Shown here: one piece after another, positions 1-8,086 of the stretch | Layout of the letters: every line of letters starts with the position of its first letter | How positions within the stretch are numbered: the stretch's first letter is position 1 | NCBI GenBank assembly: GCA_016845145.1 | Contig: JAERTE010000146.1 | Span: 62,001-126,000 of the forward strand | Reading direction: 5' to 3' | DNA length: 64,000 nucleotides | From: Rhodospirillaceae bacterium | Lineage (GTDB): Bacteria > Pseudomonadota > Alphaproteobacteria > Rhodospirillales > Casp-alpha2 | The notes under the pieces: generated by a model | What the model was told of the DNA's origin: nothing | The model's input: only the letters and a program-made list of their open reading frames with translations | Database searches by the model: none | Program-made: the position numbers and the translations under genes

Positions 1-1042
1 CAGCCGACGTCCAAGACCAATACGCAACCGACGCTTCCGGATCTCCTTCAATAGGCAGCAGAACGACATTGACTTTGGTCGAAGCTCTTAGGCTGCTATT
101 TGTAATCGTATGTTCAAACAGTTTGCGTCTGCACGGCCCCGAAATCCTATTGGATTTACCCCACAATGCGCTGCAAGATGCAAATGGGTTGAGACTGCGG
201 AAGTTGGAGATGCCGACAGTCGGCAAGCCATCTGTGATCAGATAGACGTCAGTTGCCCCAGATACTGATTTTAACCCGGCTTCAAGATTGGTTGCCCCCT
301 GAGGGACCAGCAAATCAAGTTCTTTCAGTACTGTACCCAATATTCTTGAATCCCTGGCGCTCTTCCAGCCGGGGGGGCCTAGCGTTTTCGCCTTGTCACT
401 GAAAGCGATGACATCAACTTGACTCCCCGCTGGTAGGCGCGCGAGAAACCATCTCACGATCCTTTTCGTTCGCCGCCATTTTGGGCCCGCTTTCTTTTGT
501 TGGTCTGAAGTGTTTTTACGCCGAATGACATCCAATAGAAGCTCATCAGTCATAGATGCGCTGCTGTCGACGAGGATCGCAATACGTCGACCCTCCACCT
601 TCAACCCAATTAGATAACTCTCCTCCCCCTCATTGGAGTCAGTGACGGCATCCGTTTTTTGCAGAGGCTTGCTCTTAGCGACTTTCTTCTTGATCGACTC
701 CAACTCACTAACGAGCTTATCGATCTCTTGGTTTTTCTTCGTGAGCGTCGATTGTGTAGCCGATAGTTGCTTGGAAGTGCGTTGAATTGCGGAGGCGGTT
801 TGAGCGGACAATTTCTCCAACTCGGCCATCAGGCGCCGAAGATCGGATTCGCGGAGCGAAACCTGCGCGATCTCACGTTCTAATAGATCAGCTTGTTCTC
901 GATGCAAAACGTCGTCCTGAATCTCGATTGTATCGACGTTATGTTTGATAAGCATAAACACGAGGACGATCGCGCCTAGCCCGCAAGACATAATGTCCAG
1001 GAAGGCGAGATTAAATCCCTCGGTTTTCCGTTTGCGTTTCAG
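1..1042 (-). CDS. Membrane-anchored VWA-domain protein, CTG start, 3' end cut by window edge
   Basis: About 347 residues are visible. A basic N-terminus precedes one membrane segment (about residues 11-33) carrying an Asp in FLDIM, the place where ExbD/TolR/MotB proteins keep their ion-coupling Asp. A long charged, coiled-coil-like stretch follows (about 45-125), then a VWA domain with an apparently complete MIDAS: DSSASM at about 159-164, a Thr in GATN, and an Asp in LITDG. No ATG, GTG or TTG lies between the in-frame stop upstream and the membrane segment. The only sensible start is a CTG at 1042-1040 overlapping the TGA of the ExbB-like gene (CTGA in place of the common ATGA), with a short AGG six bases upstream. 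The later ATG at codon 18 would delete the basic N-terminus and the key Asp. Likely the stator/effector partner of the adjacent channel; function unknown. Confidence 0.8.
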   Translation of the reverse strand, partial: MKRKRKTEGFNLAFLDIMSCGLGAIVLVFMLIKHNVDTIEIQDDVLHREQADLLEREIAQVSLRESDLRRLMAELEKLSAQTASAIQRTSKQLSATQSTLTKKNQEIDKLVSELESIKKKVAKSKPLQKTDAVTDSNEGEESYLIGLKVEGRRIAILVDSSASMTDELLLDVIRRKNTSDQQKKAGPKWRRTKRIVRWFLARLPAGSQVDVIAFSDKAKTLGPPGWKSARDSRILGTVLKELDLLVPQGATNLEAGLKSVSGATDVYLITDGLPTVGISNFRSLNPFASCSALWGKSNRISGPCRRKLFEHTITNSSLRASTKVNVVLLPIEGDPEASVAYWSWTSA

Positions 1043-1806
1043 TCCGGACCTATTTTGCTAATGCGGTTGAGAAGGAATTTTTCGCAATACTCTTGTGCAT
1101 CGACGACTAGTCCGTCCTGTAGACGCTGCAATTGATGGAGAAGAAACATAAGCCCGATACTGATCAACAAGGCAACAAGCGTCGAATTAAAGGCCACGCC
1201 TAAGCTATCCGTCATGCCAGCAATGTCACCGGCCAACGCCTGATCTGCCTGAGAGAGCGCCTGGCCAATCCCACGGACTGTTCCGATGAAGCCTATCGAA
1301 GGGATTGCCCATATGAGATAGCGGACCATTGAGTTCTCCGCTTCGAGTTTTAAGGCCAAGGCCTCGACACTTGATTCAATGGCATCTGAGGTATTTTGGA
1401 TATCATTCGTAATCAAAAATCGACGAAGGCTTGAGGTCAGGACCCGGACCAGCGGTGTATTTCGCAGCTTTTCCGGCAAATCCTCGATAGTTTTTAATAC
1501 GCTTTTCAAGTCGTCTTTATCCTCGCCGACACCATCGAGTAGGTCGACGTCAAAAATGTAGCGATGACGGAGAATTTCGTAACACTTGGAGACTATAAGC
1601 AGTGATCCCCAAAGCATGAGAATGACGCAAATCTCTTGCTCGTAGTCTTTTAGGATAACGACAAGGACCCGCGGTGCCGACTGTCCAGCTTGTTTTGCGG
1701 CTTCAATGGCCAAAACGGCTTCTGGCCGAATGTACCCAATATAAAGAAAATGAACCGCCACGACGATGACGACCAATGAAATGATACTGAGTAGCAGCCT
1801 ATTCAT
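1039..1806 (-). CDS. MotA/TolQ/ExbB-type proton channel family protein
   Basis: The 255 residues contain two N-terminal membrane segments (about 5-27 and 55-78), a cytoplasmic region, and two C-terminal segments (about 160-182 and 202-226). The stretch with PSIGFIGTVRGIGQAL and the following AFNSTLVALLISI matches the paired helices of TolQ/ExbB/MotA channels. These proteins form pentamers around dimers of a single-pass partner and use proton or sodium flow to move the partner. That partner is very probably the overlapping VWA gene, whose start codon lies inside this gene's stop region. A GAGG sequence precedes the ATG, twelve bases after the small-peptide gene ends. It is not a housekeeping TolQ or ExbB, because no TolR/ExbD, TolA or TonB gene is adjacent. 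Confidence 0.88.
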   Translation of the reverse strand: MNRLLLSIISLVVIVVAVHFLYIGYIRPEAVLAIEAAKQAGQSAPRVLVVILKDYEQEICVILMLWGSLLIVSKCYEILRHRYIFDVDLLDGVGEDKDDLKSVLKTIEDLPEKLRNTPLVRVLTSSLRRFLITNDIQNTSDAIESSVEALALKLEAENSMVRYLIWAIPSIGFIGTVRGIGQALSQADQALAGDIAGMTDSLGVAFNSTLVALLISIGLMFLLHQLQRLQDGLVVDAQEYCEKFLLNRISKIGPD

Positions 1807-1818
1807 TTCTGTATTTCC

Positions 1819-1965
1819 TCAAATATCGACGGGGAATGCAGTTGGCGAATTTAGATTGAACGCGCTCTTCGACGCGGCAATAGCAAGTGATATTGCTGTG
1901 AGCGAAAGAACACCAACAACAAGAACAAAAGCCAACGTCCGTTTCGTCATCAAGTACCTGCGCAT
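1819..1965 (-). CDS. 48-residue membrane or exported peptide inside the PEGA/VWA operon
   Basis: This small frame starts with ATG and is preceded by a strong GAGGAG ribosome site directly after the TAG of the upstream gene. It ends with TGA, and the next gene's ATG follows twelve bases later. The product starts with a basic stretch (MRRYLMTKRT) followed by a hydrophobic helix of about 20 residues (LAFVLVVGVLSLTAISLAIA) and a short polar tail ending in FPVDI. It could be a single-pass membrane peptide or an exported peptide cleaved after an AIAA-type site. The tight placement and ribosome site argue that it is translated. No family is recognised. It may be an accessory subunit of the neighbouring ExbB-like channel, but that rests only on position. 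Confidence 0.68.
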   Translation of the reverse strand: MRRYLMTKRTLAFVLVVGVLSLTAISLAIAASKSAFNLNSPTAFPVDI

Positions 1966-1977
1966 GGTTATTCTCCT

Positions 1978-3978
1978 CTAAAGATAACGCCCTATTCGAA
2001 ACCCTAGATCGTCACGCCTGTCCATGACACCGTCGCGATAGGCCGCTCTAAGTGTCGTGCGGGTACCGGAACGCCAACTCGACCCTTTGGCAACATGCGT
2101 TGGGCCATCGGCAATGCCAAGAGGATCGACTTCTGTTCGAGCACTGGTCGGAGAGCGTAAGGAATAAACGTCATGTACCCATTCAGCTGCATTGCCTGTT
2201 AGATCGAACAGGCCCGATGACTCGGGCCGAAAACTGCCAACAGGCGCCAATTCGGCAAAGCCGTCTGTAAAGTTGGAGACAAAGAACCTGACCTTACCCC
2301 TTGCCTCTTCGTCGGCAATATTTCCGAAATTTGATGGCACAGTTGTCGTGTTACCCCAGGGGAAAACCGTTTGCTGTGACTTTCCGGCCTTTCGGGCAAG
2401 CCATTCCCATTCCGCTTCGGAAAGAAGTCGATAGCCATTTGCTTTTGCCTCAATACCCTTGAGCCGATTTCCTGCCAATCTGTAAAATGGCGCTAGATTC
2501 TCACGCTTGCTGAGCCAGTTGCAAAACGCAGCTGCGTCAAGCCAGGTCACTGATGTTGCAGGAAATTTATCACCAACCGACCCATTGTGATCCTTCGAGA
2601 ATCTTCGAAACTGACCATTTGTGATTTCGTGAAGGCTCGCATAGAACGGCCGTGTCAACTTGATGTTGCGAATGAATTCGTTCGCCCGTTGCCCCTTTTG
2701 ATGCCGCGGAGCACCCATCTGGAAAGTGAGTTTTGGCTGAAATAGTTTCAACGAGATTCCCGTATCTGTCTGATAGGACTCTGGGGATTCTGCCAGCCGT
2801 GCAGCACGTTCCGTTTGCAGTTTCACATCAATGATCGTCGTTCGTTTATGTGATGGTGTCGCTTTCTTGCTGACTTCACGATATCCGGAACGTTTGATAA
2901 CAATCCGTTGCGGGGTCGCCGGTAGTTGTAGCGAGAGTGGCGTTTGGCCAGCACTCTTGCCATTAATCAAAACGGTTGCAGAGGGCCGAGAACGCACATC
3001 CACTGCCCCCATTTCCAGCTTCAACCTAAATTCGATGCGTTTTGGGCTAGATTGTTTGAATGTCACCTTTTTAATCTTGGGAAAGTACCCCGCCTTCGAA
3101 TAACGAAGTGTATGCGGGACCCCAAGCGCTAGTGGCAGCTGTTTATCTGAGGCCTGCTTGCGCCCGTTCACAAAAAGCGCTCCGCCCTTAGGTTTCGCGT
3201 CGAAAGATATCAGCGCTTTGACAGGTTCCAGGCGATAGTTGCGAGAAATATCGCGATTGGTGTTGGTGATCTCTACATCATCTGCCAGTGATTCGAAGCC
3301 ATCCTTTCGGATTTCGATACGGTGAAGCCCTCCAAAAGCATCCAGACTCAAAGGTGTCGTTCCGGCGCCCTTGCCATCGATCCTGACCTCAGCACCATCC
3401 GGTCGGGAGTTGATATCCAATCGACCTTTGACGGCGTTTAATTTGACAGCGACTTCAAGCGTTTTACCACGCCTCAATACCAAGTCTTGTTCAGCGATTT
3501 CGAAATGTTGGTTGTCGGTCTCGAGTCTGTATTTCCCGGCGGGCGCAGTGTGCGTCAGAGATGGTGCGATCGCAATTTGCTGACCGTCTACGGTCCAGCG
3601 GTTTTTGTCGGCAGGAGGGACGGTCGTTGCAATTAGTTTACCAGGAAGTTCAACAAGCGTTACTGTGCGAGGTTTGCCACGATCATCCGACGTGATCTTG
3701 ATATCTTGACTCGCAAATCCGCCGGCCATTACCAAGACTGTAATATCGCCAGTCATTGAATATACGACCTTGGAAAAGGCACCGGCTATTCCGTTGACGA
3801 TTTGGAGCTTAGCTATCTCGGAAGCGTCTTTGGGCTTGATGGTAATTGGAGTGCCGTTGACATAACCAATCAGCGCGACAACGAAAAGAAGGATCCCGAC
3901 AATTGCTGTGCCAGCGATGATAAACGCCTTGCGTTGAGCCTGCCTAGCTTGCTGGAGCTGGTCCTTAAATTCGTTCAT
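1978..3978 (-). CDS. Membrane protein with three PEGA repeats and a SUMF1-like domain lacking FGE cysteines
   Basis: With the ATG at 3978, which overlaps the upstream gene by 14 bases, the product has 666 residues; a longer reading from 4068 would run about 100 bases into the neighbour and is not needed. One membrane helix lies at about 18-40. Three PEGA-type beta domains follow at about 185-245, 255-320 and 323-385, each with a PxGAxVxIDG-like core and a KxGY/KDGF ending. The C-terminal 250 residues (about 415-665) form a formylglycine-generating-enzyme/SUMF1-like fold with MGAPRH, EITNGQF, LSEAEWEW, FPWGN, TGNAAEW and DDLGFRIG. Where true FGE enzymes carry the catalytic Cys pair (GGSYxC....C), this protein reads KGSSWRSGTRTT, so formylglycine formation is unlikely. 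A ligand- or protein-binding role in the periplasm is inferred. Confidence 0.85.
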   Translation of the reverse strand: MNEFKDQLQQARQAQRKAFIIAGTAIVGILLFVVALIGYVNGTPITIKPKDASEIAKLQIVNGIAGAFSKVVYSMTGDITVLVMAGGFASQDIKITSDDRGKPRTVTLVELPGKLIATTVPPADKNRWTVDGQQIAIAPSLTHTAPAGKYRLETDNQHFEIAEQDLVLRRGKTLEVAVKLNAVKGRLDINSRPDGAEVRIDGKGAGTTPLSLDAFGGLHRIEIRKDGFESLADDVEITNTNRDISRNYRLEPVKALISFDAKPKGGALFVNGRKQASDKQLPLALGVPHTLRYSKAGYFPKIKKVTFKQSSPKRIEFRLKLEMGAVDVRSRPSATVLINGKSAGQTPLSLQLPATPQRIVIKRSGYREVSKKATPSHKRTTIIDVKLQTERAARLAESPESYQTDTGISLKLFQPKLTFQMGAPRHQKGQRANEFIRNIKLTRPFYASLHEITNGQFRRFSKDHNGSVGDKFPATSVTWLDAAAFCNWLSKRENLAPFYRLAGNRLKGIEAKANGYRLLSEAEWEWLARKAGKSQQTVFPWGNTTTVPSNFGNIADEEARGKVRFFVSNFTDGFAELAPVGSFRPESSGLFDLTGNAAEWVHDVYSLRSPTSARTEVDPLGIADGPTHVAKGSSWRSGTRTTLRAAYRDGVMDRRDDLGFRIGRYL

Positions 3979-5635
3979 CACAGAATATTTCGATGGTAAA
4001 TGGATTGCCGTTCGGCGGAATTGATACTTTGACGAGTTTCGTGCGGTACCCAGCCCGGGTGCTTTCAAATGTGTATTCTCCAGGTTTCAGACGAATGGTC
4101 TTCTTCTTCGTCGACCCAACCTGCCCAATACCTTTCACTATGATATGACTTATTCCGTCTGATCGCACTACAATTGGAACCTTTGCGCTGAAGATCTTTC
4201 GTTGGCGGATAAGTTCAGCACTTTTTGTGTCCAATGCAGCACTTTCACCTTTCACAGCTTGTGCGCGGGAGATTAAAGAACCGGCTATAGCTGCGACGTT
4301 TGAAGAGGCAAGCCGTTCTGGCGTTTGTAAGTGAGTAGAGAGTTCCGCATCGAGCTCGGTAATTGTTGATGCTAGTTTCGCGCCGTTAACGGCATCGGCG
4401 TTGGTTGGTTGGAGTTTCTTTGCAGCTTCATATTGCTCCAAAGCGGCATACCAATCATCCCGGACAGCGGCCACCCGGGCCGCACCCAAGGATTTTTGGG
4501 TTTTTATATCATTGGCCAACGCGGCAATTTGACTGTCCAACATTGTCATTTCTTCACGTCTTGGAAACAGTCGGCGTGCCGCAGTGGCACTTTTTTGTGC
4601 TGCGGTCAGGCTTCGGTTCCGAACATGCTGGTCGCCGGAAAGGATATGCTGAGAAAAGGTATTTTCCCTTATCGTGGTTGCTAGCGCCTTGAGCCTAGAT
4701 TTCAGTTCTACCCGATTGGGGTCAAGGTTTAGGGCCTTTTGTAGTTGGCTGTGCTCTAGTTGAAGATCGTTCTCCACCCGTGCGATATCCGCCGCTTTGA
4801 GGTGCTTGAGGACTTTTGGAAGAGCCGAAATTCGTACCTGTAAATTGCTCAACTCAGGTGATATAGGGCCGAGTGCAATTGCCTTGGCTATCTCAGATTC
4901 CGCACGCTCAACATTGTCGTCATCGTACGCCTGCAGTGCATTGCTCCGTGCCGCCGCATAAGCTGCCCGTTTTTCGCCAAGTGTCCTTCGTGCCAATTCC
5001 GTCGCTTTGCCAATTGAGATGATGGCTTTGTTGAAGTCCCCGGCGCTAAATGCTGCGATGGCCGCATTCTTGAGAAAAATAATATCTTTCTGTGTTTCGA
5101 TAGCCCAGTTTCCATATGATTCAGAACTAACTTCTGGTTCAAACTTAGTTTCGAATTTCATTAATTCAGCCTTAAATGCTGCCCGCTTTATTTTTGTGTC
5201 TTCAGTGCTTTCTGGCGAACTGGTAGCAGGCATTCCAGTAGGAGGCTGCACGCCTGGTTGCACCAATGGTTCCGTATTTGTTGTTGCCGGCAAGCGTGCA
5301 ACGTTTATTGGCGGGGTAGATTGGGTCAGTGGTGGTATGGATACAGAGCCCTGATTTCTTGGGGCCAGATCGGACTTCGCTGCCAACTCAGATGGCACAG
5401 TCTGTTCCGGTTTTTGTTTTGGCTGTAGCGGAGGAACAATAACTGCGCTGTCGGACGCGGGTTTGGCTTCCTCTTTGGCAGCAAGACGGCTTCGCAAATC
5501 TTGGATCTCCACGTACATGGACGTGCCAAACACAGCAAGGCCGCCAACAGTCACAAACCCTGCGACCACCGCAATGACCATTAGGCGGTTGCGCTTGGCG
5601 TTCCTACTCGCTTTCTCAAGCGTTTCGTGCAGCAT
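3965..5635 (-). CDS. Membrane-anchored helical repeat (TPR-like) protein with C-terminal PEGA-like domain
   Basis: The 556 residues begin with a cytoplasmic basic stretch and one membrane helix (about 17-40). A Pro/Gln-rich linker (about 60-145) and a long alpha-helical region of TPR-like repeats (about 150-420) follow. Helical motifs there include AIAAFSAGDFNKAIISIGKA and RDDWYAALEQYEAAKKLQP. The last 75 residues contain a PEGA-like unit, with IRLKPGEYTFESTRAGYRTK as its core. The architecture is that of a periplasmic scaffold. It sits between the lipoprotein gene (gap 14 bases) and the PEGA/SUMF1 gene (overlap 14 bases), so it is translationally linked to both. The ribosome site before the ATG is weak. 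No named family is recognised; a role as adaptor between channel and outer-membrane lipoprotein is inference. Confidence 0.78.
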   Translation of the reverse strand: MLHETLEKASRNAKRNRLMVIAVVAGFVTVGGLAVFGTSMYVEIQDLRSRLAAKEEAKPASDSAVIVPPLQPKQKPEQTVPSELAAKSDLAPRNQGSVSIPPLTQSTPPINVARLPATTNTEPLVQPGVQPPTGMPATSSPESTEDTKIKRAAFKAELMKFETKFEPEVSSESYGNWAIETQKDIIFLKNAAIAAFSAGDFNKAIISIGKATELARRTLGEKRAAYAAARSNALQAYDDDNVERAESEIAKAIALGPISPELSNLQVRISALPKVLKHLKAADIARVENDLQLEHSQLQKALNLDPNRVELKSRLKALATTIRENTFSQHILSGDQHVRNRSLTAAQKSATAARRLFPRREEMTMLDSQIAALANDIKTQKSLGAARVAAVRDDWYAALEQYEAAKKLQPTNADAVNGAKLASTITELDAELSTHLQTPERLASSNVAAIAGSLISRAQAVKGESAALDTKSAELIRQRKIFSAKVPIVVRSDGISHIIVKGIGQVGSTKKKTIRLKPGEYTFESTRAGYRTKLVKVSIPPNGNPFTIEIFCDERI

Positions 5636-5649
5636 CTGTTGTCAGGTGC

Positions 5650-6906
5650 TCAAAGTTGTTTTAACGGTGTCTTTTCCTGTAGGTAAATTCTCTTGAGGAA
5701 CGTGCGCCACTGAGCAAATTGTTCTTTCGCGGAGCCGGTCAACTCGACCGATTGTTCTTCAAATGCGACAACCTGTGGTGCGAGATCCGTATCAATGGAT
5801 TCTCCCAACTCATCTAATGCATCGCGGTGAACTTTGGCCTCTTCGCTAGTTTGAAAGCTGTCGGACAACATCTTTGCACCGGCAACGCCGGCGACGACTC
5901 CTGCCGTGGTAGCAGCAGTACTCTTTCCATAATCGTTAGATTCTGCTCCGGCGGCAACCGCCGCAACGGCGAGGCCAACTAGCAAAACACCAACGATGGC
6001 TTCGCCAGCTGCCTTCTTCTGCACTTCTCTTTTGGCCCCAATTTCCGCCAAGCTTTGTTCCTGCCAGATCGTATAGCTGGTCTGCATTTTCTCACTGAAT
6101 GCCCTGTAGTTATCCTGCATCCCATCGACGAACAACTGATCTCTAACTCGAATAGCCTTTGTGCGTACGAGCATGGGGTCACTCTCACTGGGGTAACTTG
6201 CCAACGTATATTTCCCATCAACGACAGCCAGATGGTCGGCGAAGGCTTCTTCAACGAAGTTTGCGCCGAACCTCAGGTTGGTAAGTTGTTTAACTTTGTC
6301 GAGTTCTGCTGTTTCATGGTAACTCAATTCCTCGACCAAAGCTTTGGCGGCTGCGTCAAATGCAGGATCATACGGATCCTTTCCCTCATTCCGTGGGTTT
6401 TTGTGATAACTAGAAGAAACTTCATGATCGAAAGATTCATACATCCAACGGTTGCCGGAAATATCGAAAGCTTGAAGCTCAAACTTCACGTCCTCTCCGT
6501 TTGACTCGACTATCTTACCCAGAGCATAGATGTCACCGGTCGCATTCTTGTCTGGAGTGACTCGTATCGCGCCAAACTCATTCGTTGCCTCAAGGGCATC
6601 CTTCAACTTGACGGCAAATCGAATCGCCTCGGCGCGGCGCAACTCTGGCCAAAGCCCTTCTGTTTCATATTCCTTTCCCGCATCAGGCAATCCAGGATCA
6701 AACACGGGAATGACGATGTCCAGTTTTGGCCGACTGGGGTCGGTCATAGTTACAGGCTGTTTTCCAATGCGCATCACCTTGTGGACTAGCGACGATAACT
6801 GCGGGCCAATATCAATCGGTTGGTTCCCGCCCGATGTTGTTTGACAACCTGATGCAATCAGCATTGCGGATACCATGTACGTCAATATCCGTTTAGCTCG
6901 TTTCAT
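5650..6906 (-). CDS. Predicted outer-membrane lipoprotein of the PEGA/VWA operon
   Basis: The start is set by GGAGG located shortly before ATG 6906 and by a lipoprotein signal whose lipobox ends IASGC, giving Cys21 as the lipidated residue. A longer reading from 7077 would overlap the upstream gene by 167 bases and is rejected. The mature part (about 400 residues) starts with a region whose IVIPVFDPG resembles the start of CsgG/curli-type or LpoB-like nucleotide-binding folds, though this is not firm. Near residues 290-340 there is a Gly/Ala-rich hydrophobic stretch (AIVGVLLVGLAVAAVAAGAE, then AGVVAGVAG), unusual in a soluble periplasmic protein; it may insert in a membrane or oligomerise. 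The rest is charged and helical. No specific family is recognised; the envelope location is well supported. Confidence 0.78.
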   Translation of the reverse strand: MKRAKRILTYMVSAMLIASGCQTTSGGNQPIDIGPQLSSLVHKVMRIGKQPVTMTDPSRPKLDIVIPVFDPGLPDAGKEYETEGLWPELRRAEAIRFAVKLKDALEATNEFGAIRVTPDKNATGDIYALGKIVESNGEDVKFELQAFDISGNRWMYESFDHEVSSSYHKNPRNEGKDPYDPAFDAAAKALVEELSYHETAELDKVKQLTNLRFGANFVEEAFADHLAVVDGKYTLASYPSESDPMLVRTKAIRVRDQLFVDGMQDNYRAFSEKMQTSYTIWQEQSLAEIGAKREVQKKAAGEAIVGVLLVGLAVAAVAAGAESNDYGKSTAATTAGVVAGVAGAKMLSDSFQTSEEAKVHRDALDELGESIDTDLAPQVVAFEEQSVELTGSAKEQFAQWRTFLKRIYLQEKTPLKQL

Positions 6907-6910
6907 GTCC

Positions 6911-7636
6911 CTATTCCTCCGACTTATTCTTGAGCGGCAAGCCTTTGTACTTGCGATATTCATTCCATAGTTTTGCCTTGATGACGGGGTCTTTTTCATT
7001 GATCGCAGCTTGTCGAATCTGTGCTTCAAGTACGCTGTCGTTGTCTGCTGACGGTATATCTTCGGGCAATTTTCCATTGCCAGTAGTGGTCAAAGTCTGC
7101 CCGCTTGTGCCAGGGGGGGCTTGCTCTTGGTCGTCACCTGCGCGGCCCACATTTTCGGCGCCAGGCACCGCGGCCGATTCGGCGTCTTGTGAGGCTGTCC
7201 ACGTGGCTTTCTCCTCTCCTGACATGTCCGAGGAGGCGACAGACTCGAATTGACCAACGGCACCCTTGCTGTGTGCTGTTTCTGCCCCAGAGCCGTCTTC
7301 TTTCCCCTGGGTTTCGCTTCCACCCTCAGCGGTGCCGGCCATGCCACCGGCAGTCCCACCGGATTGAGTGTTGGCATCTTTATTGAATGTCTTTGCCTGT
7401 TGACAGGAGTCGAATTTGCTTAACGACTCCAGCAGTGCCGCATCCATTCGCGCGAGGTTCTCGGACGGTGTCAAAGTGGGGTCCGATTCAAATTGGATGC
7501 TGACATCTGCACAGTCAAAGAGGGTGTCAATTTTCTTGGAGGCGGGGGATGACTTTGCGGATTGCGCCCACACAGGAGATGACAACGCGTTCCATACCAC
7601 GATTGCAATTATGACACCGACAAACACCCTCTTCAC
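6911..7636 (-). CDS. Exported low-complexity acidic protein, first gene of the PEGA/VWA operon
   Basis: The GTG at 7636 is chosen because GGAGG lies seven bases upstream and the product then starts with a classical signal peptide (KRVFVGVIIAIVVWNALSS, cleavage probably after PVWA). The ATG at 7684 would add 16 polar residues before the signal peptide and has no ribosome site. The 241-residue product has a short N-terminal conserved-looking part with two Cys (FDCADVS, FDSCQQAK), which could form a disulphide. A Gly/Ser/Glu-rich disordered middle and a charged helical C-terminus ending KYKGLPLKNKSEE follow. No family is recognised. It is separated from the lipoprotein start by four bases, so the two are co-expressed. 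Confidence 0.7.
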   Translation of the reverse strand: MKRVFVGVIIAIVVWNALSSPVWAQSAKSSPASKKIDTLFDCADVSIQFESDPTLTPSENLARMDAALLESLSKFDSCQQAKTFNKDANTQSGGTAGGMAGTAEGGSETQGKEDGSGAETAHSKGAVGQFESVASSDMSGEEKATWTASQDAESAAVPGAENVGRAGDDQEQAPPGTSGQTLTTTGNGKLPEDIPSADNDSVLEAQIRQAAINEKDPVIKAKLWNEYRKYKGLPLKNKSEE

Positions 7637-8086
7637 AACAAAACCTCCGCAGGACCCCAATCTGCAATGCTGAATTATATCCAATTATACTACTTATGAT
7701 AAAGGAAAGCCACAACCGCCCCTTTATCCGATCGAGAATATTTATTTTCGTCTCGCATGAATTGCTGTTTAAAAAAGGGTCCGAGAACCGGGTCTGGTGT
7801 TGAACGTTTAGCGGCTATTCGGTTCGAAAAAACGAAACCCGTTCAAATCAAAACCGCTTGGCCGTCGGCAGCAGACGAAATGCTTGGTCGCTAACAATGA
7901 CCGGAATTAGCCACAAGCAGAACATCTAACTTGAAGTGCTCAAATTGCCCTCGGGGATCCAACCTTGATTCTATTCAGAAAGCGCTCGATACGTCCGTAG
8001 CATGGTGTTTTTAGACTCCAGTGAGTGCAGTCGAAGGAAGGGTGATTTCATGTGCACGATTGCAAATTGACGGAGAATACGGCGTG
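7637..8086. other. Gene-free stretch upstream of the operon
   Basis: About 450 AT-rich bases hold the promoter candidate at 7674-7702. No other convincing gene, RNA or repeat was seen. The short frame reading into the end of the downstream protease gene has no ribosome site and runs antisense to it. Confidence 0.5.
7674..7702 (-). promoter_or_regulatory. Sigma-70-like promoter of the PEGA/VWA operon
   Basis: Read on the minus strand, TTATCA (7702-7697) and TATAAT (7679-7674) are separated by 17 bases. The -10 is a perfect match and the -35 matches TTGACA at four of six positions. It sits about 40 bases upstream of the GTG start of the exported protein, so transcription would cover the whole operon. 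A second TATAAT-like string overlaps a few bases upstream. Confidence 0.5.

Noticed and set aside
1..1806. Zorya-type anti-phage system (ZorAB)
   Set aside because: The channel matches a ZorA-like family, but the partner has a VWA domain and no OmpA-like peptidoglycan-binding end is visible; no ZorC/D or ZorE is visible. Part of the gene is outside the window.
1978..3978. Active formylglycine-generating enzyme
   Set aside because: Both catalytic cysteines are absent and no sulfatase lies nearby.
1978..4068. Longer reading of the PEGA/SUMF1 gene from 4068
   Set aside because: It would overlap the preceding gene by about 100 bases, and the added residues are non-hydrophobic and lack a ribosome site.
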